In this document: positions 40,815 to 46,244 of the stretch, piece after piece
How the letters are laid out: the number at the start of each line of letters is the position of its first letter
How positions within the stretch are numbered: position 1 is the stretch's first letter
Source: Nitratidesulfovibrio oxamicus
GTDB lineage: Bacteria; Desulfobacterota; Desulfovibrionia; Desulfovibrionales; Desulfovibrionaceae
DNA: 46,244 bases
NCBI RefSeq assembly: GCF_015731765.1
Contig: NZ_VRYY01000332.1
Location: 1 to 46,244 of the forward strand
Direction of reading: 5' to 3'
Made by a program: the position numbers and the translations under genes
The notes under the pieces: model-generated
What the model was told of the DNA's origin: nothing
Databases searched by the model: none
What the model saw: the letters and a program-made list of their open reading frames with translations, nothing else

Positions 40815-41495
40815 ATGCTTGAAAGCATTACCACCATCATAGAGGCCCTGCCGTACATTCTGGAAGGCACCCTCGTCACCGTCGCCACCGTGTTCGGGGC
40901 CATGGCGCTGGGGCTGTTGCTCGGCGTGCCCATGTCCGTGGCCCAGGTGTACGGGACGCTGCCCGTGCGGCTTGCCGTGGGGTTCTACGTCTGGTTCTTC
41001 CGGGGCATGCCCATTCTGGTGCTGCTGCTGTTGTTCTATTTCGGGCTGTTCCAACTCATCGGGCTGAACCTTTCCGCCTTTGCCGCCTCGTGCCTGGTGC
41101 TGGGCATGACCAGCGCGGCCTACCAGTCGCAGATATTCCGGGGGGCCATCCAGGGCTTGCCGCAGGGCCAACTGCGCGCCGCGCGCGCCCTGGGCATGAG
41201 CGACGGCACCGCCATCCGGTCCATCGTCCTGCCGCAGGCCCTGCGCCTGTCCATACCCGGCTGGTCCAACGAATATTCCATCCTGCTCAAGGATTCGGCG
41301 CTGGCCTTCGTGCTCGGCACGCCCGAGATCATGGCCCGCACCCACTTCGTGGCTTCGCGCACCTACGAGCACCTGCCGCTGTACATGACGGCAGGGGCGC
41401 TCTACTTCGTCATCACCCTGATAGGGCTCAAGGTGCTGCGCCGTCTCGAACACAAGCTGCACATTCCGGGCTATGCCAGCCACGGACCGTTATAA
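40815..41495 (+). CDS. Polar amino-acid ABC transporter permease 1
   Basis: A 226-residue inner-membrane permease of the HisMQ type. Five helices, the LPYILEGTLVTVATVFGAMA start, FYVWFFRGMPILVLLLLFYF and the EAA loop GAIQGLPQGQLRAARALGMS followed by the I-L-P-Q-A motif are typical. The RNA just before ATG 40815 has a run of A then eight G (40783-40797), so the ribosome site is unusual. It forms a heteromeric channel with the second permease. Confidence 0.92.
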   Translation: MLESITTIIEALPYILEGTLVTVATVFGAMALGLLLGVPMSVAQVYGTLPVRLAVGFYVWFFRGMPILVLLLLFYFGLFQLIGLNLSAFAASCLVLGMTSAAYQSQIFRGAIQGLPQGQLRAARALGMSDGTAIRSIVLPQALRLSIPGWSNEYSILLKDSALAFVLGTPEIMARTHFVASRTYEHLPLYMTAGALYFVITLIGLKVLRRLEHKLHIPGYASHGPL

Positions 41496-41505
41496 GGATA
41501 TCTCC

Positions 41506-42291
41506 ATGGCCACGCCCGAAAGCGTCATCACGTCCGGCACTCCCATCCTGCGCCTCGAGAACATCGGCAAGACCCTTGGCGGCAAGCGCATCCTGTCCGA
41601 CATTTCCATGGATGTGGACAAGGGCGAACTGAAGGTGCTCATCGGGCCTTCCGGCGCGGGCAAGAGCACGCTGCTCCAGTGCATCAACTACCTCATCCCG
41701 CCGGACGAGGGGCACATCCGCCTGGAGGGCCGGGTGGTGGACGCAGCGCGCAAGTCCGACCTGTACGCCTTTCGCCAGCAGGTGGGGATGATCTTTCAGG
41801 ATTTCAACCTGTTCGACCATCTTGACGCGCTGAACAACGTGTCCATCGCCCTGCGCAAGGTGCGCGGCATGAGCCGCAAGGCCGCAGCGGAACGGGCCAT
41901 GGCCGAACTGGAACGGGTGGGTCTGGCCAACCGCGCCACCCTGTACCCGGCCCAGCTTTCCGGTGGCCAGAAGCAGCGCGTGGCCATTGCCCGCGCCCTG
42001 GCCATGGACCCCAAGGTCATGCTGCTGGACGAACCCACCTCGGCCCTCGACCCCGAACTGGTGGGCGAAGTGCTGGCGGTCATCCGTGACCTTGCCCGCG
42101 GCGGCATGACCATGGTCATGGCCTCGCACCAGATGGACTTCACCCGCGCCCTGGCCCACGAAATCCTGTTCATGGAGCGGGGCAGCATCATCGAACGCGG
42201 GTCTCCGGCGGAACTGCTGGCCCCCGGTTCCGGCACCCGCACCGCAGACTTCTGCAGCCGCCTGACCGACCTGTGCGAGGAGTGCAGCTAG
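41506..42291 (+). CDS. Polar amino-acid ABC transporter ATPase
   Basis: A 261-residue ATPase with Walker A GPSGAGKST, Q-loop GMIFQDFNLFDH, signature LSGGQKQRVAIARAL, Walker B VMLLDEPTSALDPE and H-loop ASHQMDF. ATG 41506 is chosen because AAGGAT precedes it. It starts 10 bases after permease 1 and its stop overlaps the next start (TAGTG). This is the GlnQ/HisP class of uptake ATPases. Confidence 0.94.
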   Translation: MATPESVITSGTPILRLENIGKTLGGKRILSDISMDVDKGELKVLIGPSGAGKSTLLQCINYLIPPDEGHIRLEGRVVDAARKSDLYAFRQQVGMIFQDFNLFDHLDALNNVSIALRKVRGMSRKAAAERAMAELERVGLANRATLYPAQLSGGQKQRVAIARALAMDPKVMLLDEPTSALDPELVGEVLAVIRDLARGGMTMVMASHQMDFTRALAHEILFMERGSIIERGSPAELLAPGSGTRTADFCSRLTDLCEECS

Positions 42292-42965
42292 TGTTCGACG
42301 TCGATTTCCTCGTCGACCGGGTGTTCCCCCAGTTGAACGCCGGGCTGTGGATGAGCGTGAAGCTCATCGTGCCTTCCGCCGTGTTCGGCCTGCTGTTCGG
42401 GGTGATCATCGGGATCGTGCGGGTGTTCGGCAAGCCGTGGATGCAGCGCGTTGCCAACGCCTACACCGCCCTTTTCCGGGGGGTGCCGCTGCTGGTGCAG
42501 TTGTTCATCCTCTATTTCGGCCTGCCCAACATCGGCATCTACCTCGAACCGTACGCCGCCTCCGTGCTGGGCTTCATTCTGTGCAGCGCGGCCTACAATT
42601 CGGAATACGTGCGCGGTGCGCTGCTCTCCATCCGCCAGGGGCAGCTCAGTGCGGCCCAGGCGCTGGGCTTCAGCACCATGCAGACGCTCGTCTCCATCGT
42701 GGTGCCCCAGGCCGTGCGGCGCGCTCTGCCGGGCTGCGGCAACGAGGTCGTCTATCTCATCAAGTACTCGTCCCTCGCCTACGTGATCACGTGCATCGAG
42801 CTCACGGGCGAGGCCAAGGTGCTCGCGTCCCGCACCTTCCGGTTCACCGAGGTGTTCCTGGTGGTGGGCGCGTACTACCTGTTCCTTGTCACCGTGGCTT
42901 CGTGGCTGCTCCACAAGGTGGAGGAGCGCTTCCACATTCCCGGGTTCGGCCGCCCGCGTCAGTAA
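42291..42965 (+). CDS. Polar amino-acid ABC transporter permease 2
   Basis: A 224-residue HisMQ-type permease starting at GTG 42291, which shares a base with the ATPase stop; GAGGAG lies 9 bases upstream. LNAGLWMSVKLIVPSAVFGL, ALFRGVPLLVQLFILYFGLP, the EAA loop GALLSIRQGQLSAAQALGFS and the VVPQAVRRALPGCGNE segment identify it. It completes a binding protein-permease-ATPase-permease set. Confidence 0.93.
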   Translation: MFDVDFLVDRVFPQLNAGLWMSVKLIVPSAVFGLLFGVIIGIVRVFGKPWMQRVANAYTALFRGVPLLVQLFILYFGLPNIGIYLEPYAASVLGFILCSAAYNSEYVRGALLSIRQGQLSAAQALGFSTMQTLVSIVVPQAVRRALPGCGNEVVYLIKYSSLAYVITCIELTGEAKVLASRTFRFTEVFLVVGAYYLFLVTVASWLLHKVEERFHIPGFGRPRQ

Positions 42966-43066
42966 CGCTTCGCGCGCCGGTCCCGCCAGCCGGTCCCGCT
43001 TCCGGGAGACCCCGGCGCGGGCCGAAGCGTGCGCCCCCTGACGTGCGGTCGGACCAGCGTGCCGAC

Positions 43067-44479
43067 ATGCCTGATCGCAACCAGCCTTCCGCCCCTGTCT
43101 CCGCTCCCCGCTTCGTGCTCACCGACGCCCACCGCGCCGCCATCGTGGCCGCCGTGGGCGAAGCCGCCGTGTTGCACGCCCCCGGCGAACCCTACGACCG
43201 CGACGCCTCTGAACTGCGCGCCGGCCCCGACATGGTGGTGCTGCCGGAAACCGTGGAGCAGGTGCAGGCGTTGCTGCGCTGCGCCAACGCCCATTCCATT
43301 CCGGTCATTCCGCGCGGCGGCGGCACCGGCCTTGCGGGCGGCTGCCTTGCCGTGCGCGGCGGGGTTGTGCTGTCGCTGGAACGCATGAATCGCATCCGCG
43401 CCATCGACACTCGCAACCTGGTGGCCGAGGTGGAGGCGGGCGTCATCTCGCAGCGCGTGCGCGACGCCGCCGCCGAGCAGGGCCTGTACTACCCGCCCGA
43501 CCCGGCGGGCATGGACCGCTCCACCATCGGCGGCAACGTGGCCACCAACGCGGGTGGCCCCGCCTGCGTCAAGTACGGCGTCACCCGCGACTACGTGCTG
43601 GGTGTGGAGGCCGTGCTGCCCGACGGCGAACTGCTGCGCGCCGGGGTGCGCACCCGCAAGGGCGTGGTGGGCTATGACATGGCTCATTTGTTGTGCGGAT
43701 CGGAAGGCACCTTGGGCGTCATCACCGCCCTGACCCTGAAACTGGTGCCCCTGCCGCCCGCCACCGTGAGCATGGCCGTGGCCTTCCCCGACATGGCCGC
43801 CGCCATGCGCGGGGTGGCCGCAGTGCTGGGGGGAGGGCACCTGCCCTCGGCCATCGAATTCCTGGACCACCGCTGCATCCGTCTGCTGGGCGAACTGCTG
43901 CCCATCCCCGTGCCCGGCGACAAGCCCTCGCTGCTGATCATCGAACTGGACGGGGCGCGCGAGCAGATAGTGCCCGAGCTTGACCTGGTGGCCGCCATCT
44001 GCCGCCAGCAGGGCGCCACCCACGTGCTGCCCGCCGCCGACGAGGAAACCCGCGCCCGCGTGTGGGGCGCGCGCCGCCAGGTGTCGTTGCGCATCCACGA
44101 CTACGCCGCCTTGTACATGTCCGAGGACGTGGCCGTGCCCCTTGGGGCCATCGCCGAACTGGTGGCCGCGCTGCCCGAGTTCGAGCAGCGCTACGGCATG
44201 GAGATCTTCGCCTTCGGCCACGCGGGCGACGGCAACATCCATCTCAACGTCACCGCCCCCACCCGCGATACCCGCGACGTGGTGGAGCAGGGCATCGTGG
44301 CGCTGGTGGGCAAGGTGCTGGAGCTTGGCGGCACCATCTCCGGCGAGCACGGCATCGGCGAGGCCAAGAAGCACCTGCTGCCCCTGGAACTTTCCCCCGC
44401 CTCCATCCGGTTGCAGCGTGGCATTCGCCAGGTGTTCGACCCCAAGGGCATCATGAACCCCGGCAAGGTGTTCGGGTAA
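43067..44479 (+). CDS. GlcD-like FAD-linked oxidase (glycolate/D-lactate dehydrogenase family)
   Basis: A 470-residue soluble flavoprotein. The FAD-binding PCMH domain has DMVVLPETVEQVQALL, IPVIPRGGGTGLAGG, PPDPAGMDRSTIGGNVATNA and LLCGSEGTLGVIT. The C-terminal cap has FAFGHAGDGNIHLNV, SGEHGIGEAKK and the end FDPKGIMNPGKVF. It oxidises a 2-hydroxy acid such as D-lactate or glycolate. It lies 101 bases after the ABC genes on the same strand and may be co-transcribed. No iron-sulfur partner is seen next to it. The ATG at 43067 lacks a strong ribosome site. Confidence 0.88.
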   Translation: MPDRNQPSAPVSAPRFVLTDAHRAAIVAAVGEAAVLHAPGEPYDRDASELRAGPDMVVLPETVEQVQALLRCANAHSIPVIPRGGGTGLAGGCLAVRGGVVLSLERMNRIRAIDTRNLVAEVEAGVISQRVRDAAAEQGLYYPPDPAGMDRSTIGGNVATNAGGPACVKYGVTRDYVLGVEAVLPDGELLRAGVRTRKGVVGYDMAHLLCGSEGTLGVITALTLKLVPLPPATVSMAVAFPDMAAAMRGVAAVLGGGHLPSAIEFLDHRCIRLLGELLPIPVPGDKPSLLIIELDGAREQIVPELDLVAAICRQQGATHVLPAADEETRARVWGARRQVSLRIHDYAALYMSEDVAVPLGAIAELVAALPEFEQRYGMEIFAFGHAGDGNIHLNVTAPTRDTRDVVEQGIVALVGKVLELGGTISGEHGIGEAKKHLLPLELSPASIRLQRGIRQVFDPKGIMNPGKVFG

Positions 44480-44507
44480 AAGAGAGTTTTTGAGAGCGGG
44501 ATGAATC

Positions 44508-44549
44508 GGAGGGGGGAAAAAACTTCTGAAGAAGTTTTCTCCCCCCTCC
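44508..44549. terminator. Long hairpin after the GlcD-like gene
   Basis: The left arm (44508-44526) and right arm (44531-44549) pair over 19 bases with one mismatch around TGAA; the core is AAAACTTC / GAAGTTTT, extended by GGAGGGGGG / CCCCCCTCC. The flanks (44478-44495 and 44567-44582) are also loosely complementary. It ends the GlcD transcript and may serve either strand, though no separate T-run follows. Confidence 0.6.
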
Positions 44550-44667
44550 CGAACCCTCCCCCCTCTTTCAAGACTTTTCAATTGGGGGACGAGGGTACAT
44601 TGCGCTGCATGCTTTCAAAAACAGTCCATGCGAGCCCGGCAAGGTGAAATGCAGCGGATAGCCTTCG

Positions 44668-45360
44668 CTACCCCTTCAATTCCAGCACATGCAACCGGCT
44701 GCGTAATTCCAGCCGGTCCTGCCGCGTCTCGAAGGTCAGGTCCAGCCGGTCGGCCCCGCGCAGGGCCTTGATGCGGTTGGTGCTGTCCAGCCCCGCCGCG
44801 ATGGCGTCCACGAATCCCGCGTCAAAGGCGATCAGGCGCACCCGCTGCGGGTGGCGCACCTTGCCCGCCAGCGTGACCGCCAGTTGCCGGGCGTCCTTCT
44901 CCGTCCGGCGCAGGATGCGGAAGGGCGTGTCCTCGCCCAGCTTGGCCGCCACCCGGTCGGTCTTTCGCGCCGCGATGTTCCCGCAGTCCAGCCACAGCCG
45001 GATGTTTCCCGCTGCGTCCAGCGAGACAAGGTCCGGCTTGTAGTGCCAGCCCACGCCTTCCTCCACGCGCGGCTCCCATTCCCGGTACAGAAGATACCCC
45101 AGGAACTTCAGGGCGATGTGCCACGGCACCTCGCCGGGGGCCGCATCCAGCACGATGCGGTCGCGCACCGGCAGGGGCAGGCCGGAAGCGGGCACAGGGC
45201 GCTGGCCATAATCGCTGTCGTCAGCGTTGTCCGGCGCGGCGTCCATGCCGAATCCGGTGTCGTAACCCGCCCGGTGCCCGACCGCATGGCGGGGGGGCCG
45301 AGGGGGCGCCTCCAGCGGGCGCGAGCCCGGCAGGTGTTCGATGGTGCAGGTGTACTTCAT
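44668..45360 (-). CDS. YaeQ-like conserved protein
   Basis: A 230-residue soluble protein. ATG 45360 follows GCGAGG; the frame open to 45942 is noise that runs over the next gene's promoter. WHIALKFLGYLLYREWEPRV, GWHYKPDLVSLDAAGNIRLW, LDCGNIAARKTDRVAAKL and the strand pattern after it resemble YaeQ, a protein with a restriction-endonuclease-like fold and unknown role. The PD...(x)LW-D arrangement fits a PD-(D/E)XK-type core, although catalytic activity cannot be assumed. Residues about 24-62 are a low-complexity insertion. It is a single gene. Confidence 0.6.
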   Translation of the reverse strand: MKYTCTIEHLPGSRPLEAPPRPPRHAVGHRAGYDTGFGMDAAPDNADDSDYGQRPVPASGLPLPVRDRIVLDAAPGEVPWHIALKFLGYLLYREWEPRVEEGVGWHYKPDLVSLDAAGNIRLWLDCGNIAARKTDRVAAKLGEDTPFRILRRTEKDARQLAVTLAGKVRHPQRVRLIAFDAGFVDAIAAGLDSTNRIKALRGADRLDLTFETRQDRLELRSRLHVLELKG

Positions 45361-45742
45361 GCGAACCTCGCAGGATGGCGGGCGGGCAGCATTGGTTCGT
45401 GCTGCCGCTCCATCAGGGTGCCACTGCGTGTGGGCCGATGCAAGCGCGGGCCATGCACCGTGCCGCGATGGGGCACCGCCGCCATCGCCCCTCGCTGCCG
45501 GTCGCGGGCTGTCCTCCTCCATGATCCTGTCAGCAGGCCATGCGTGCAGCAGCCGTGCGCCTTCGGCAACCTTGCCTCGTTCCCGCGCGTTGCGGAGCGC
45601 GGCGCGGGCGGGTATAGCCCAAGGCTGGCCGACGCATCGTGCCACCGGGTGCCCGCGCGCAGTGCGGAGCTTGCCCATCCGCGCGGCCGTTTCGTTCCCT
45701 CCGTCCATTTCTGCCGACCTCTCTTGGTCACCGGAGCCGATC
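45361..45742. other. Gene-free divergent spacer
   Basis: A 382-base region between the YaeQ-like gene and the aminotransferase gene. It is GC-rich throughout, with no recognisable promoter, repeat or RNA. Frames across it extend the YaeQ-like frame but look non-coding. Confidence 0.5.
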
Positions 45743-46244
45743 ATGTCCGACATCGCCTCTTCGGAATCGTCCCTGCGCGTTGCCGAGCGCGTGCGCAACA
45801 TCCGCATTTCCGCCACCAAGCTCATGCCCATGCTGGCCGCCAAGGTGGGCGGCTGCGTGTCGCTGGGGCAGGGCGTGCCGTCCTTCCGCACGCCGGACCA
45901 CATCGTGGAGGCCGTGTGTCGCGCCCTGCGCGACGACCCCACTGCGGGGCGCTACAGCCTGCAACCCGGCATGCCCGCCCTTCGCGAGGCCATTGCCGCG
46001 GACATCCTGGCCCGCAAGGGCGCGCGCTTCGATCCGGAGACGGAAATCGGCGTCACCGTGGGGGCCATGGAAGCGCTGGTGATGATCATGCTCACCGTGG
46101 TGGAGCGCGGCGACGAGGTGATCATCCCCTCGCCGGGCTACGCCTCGCACGCCGAGCAGGTGCTGATGGCCGAGGGCGTGCCCGTGCACGTGCCGCTGCG
46201 CGCGGCGGACTGGGGGCTGGACGTGGACGCGGTGCGCGCCGTTC
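45743..46244 (+). CDS. PLP-dependent class I/II aminotransferase, N-terminal part
   Basis: 167 residues are visible before the window ends. CGGAG lies seven bases before ATG 45743. The family start is clear: RNIRISATKLMPMLAAKV, VSLGQGVPSFRTPDHIVEAV, GRYSLQPGMPALREAIAADI, GVTVGAMEALVMIMLTVV and DEVIIPSPGYASH. These give the substrate-arginine loop, the phosphate-binding Gly-Ala-Met region and the PxPxYxxH segment. The lysine that binds PLP lies beyond the edge. The substrate is unknown, possibly an aromatic or aspartate-type amino acid. Confidence 0.92.
   Translation, partial: MSDIASSESSLRVAERVRNIRISATKLMPMLAAKVGGCVSLGQGVPSFRTPDHIVEAVCRALRDDPTAGRYSLQPGMPALREAIAADILARKGARFDPETEIGVTVGAMEALVMIMLTVVERGDEVIIPSPGYASHAEQVLMAEGVPVHVPLRAADWGLDVDAVRAV

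Overview
The window looks like a chromosomal segment of a high-GC anaerobic sulfate reducer of the Desulfovibrio / Nitratidesulfovibrio type. This rests on several things together: a flavoredoxin of the size known from Desulfovibrio, a complex I operon without the NADH-oxidising module (nuoEFG), a type III glutamine synthetase, a TorD-type chaperone beside a DMSO-reductase-like membrane anchor, and branched-chain and polar amino-acid ABC uptake systems. No database search was possible, so the genus is an inference. I see no rRNA, prophage, insertion sequence or CRISPR array.

Layout. 1-3634 (+): the end of a DmsC-like anchor, a TorD-like chaperone, then a periplasmic-binding-domain histidine kinase overlapping its LuxR-type response regulator. 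3742-4106 (-): a decayed sulfotransferase-like gene. 4331-16070 (-): one tightly overlapping thirteen-gene operon, nuoABCDHIJK, an extra MrpD-like antiporter gene, an 85-residue two-helix protein, then nuoL, nuoM and nuoN, closed by a strong terminator. This gives four antiporter-type subunits instead of three. 16984-19115: an SGNH/sialate-esterase-like protein, a cysteine-rich small protein and a small acidic protein. 19357-21537 (-): type III glutamine synthetase, with a repeated 12-base motif upstream. 22086-27567 (-): livK-H-M-G-F plus a CBS-ACT protein. 28379-29405 (-): a secreted polysaccharide deacetylase and a tiny ORF.

30176-30511 (+): tRNA-Val(CAC) and two tRNA-Asp(GTC), with terminators. 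30625-33517 (+): a methyltransferase, a zinc-ribbon small protein and an AraC/GyrI-like regulator. 34239-35951 (+): a SulP anion transporter. 36152-37288 (+) and 37422-38840 (-): a family-4 glycosyltransferase converging on a WbaP-type sugar-phosphate transferase, suggesting surface polysaccharide synthesis. 38991-39563 (-): flavoredoxin. 39865-44479 (+): a polar amino-acid ABC transporter followed by a GlcD-like FAD oxidase. 44668-45360 (-): a YaeQ-like protein. 45743-end (+): the start of a PLP aminotransferase.

Functionally the window combines energy conservation (modified complex I), nitrogen and amino-acid acquisition (two ABC systems, glutamine synthetase, an aminotransferase) and envelope polysaccharide work. 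Short tandem repeats are unusually common between genes and even inside coding linkers: 9, 10, 12, 19 and 24 base units, plus a 19-G tract. The most interesting system is the complex I variant with a fourth antiporter subunit and an associated small membrane protein.
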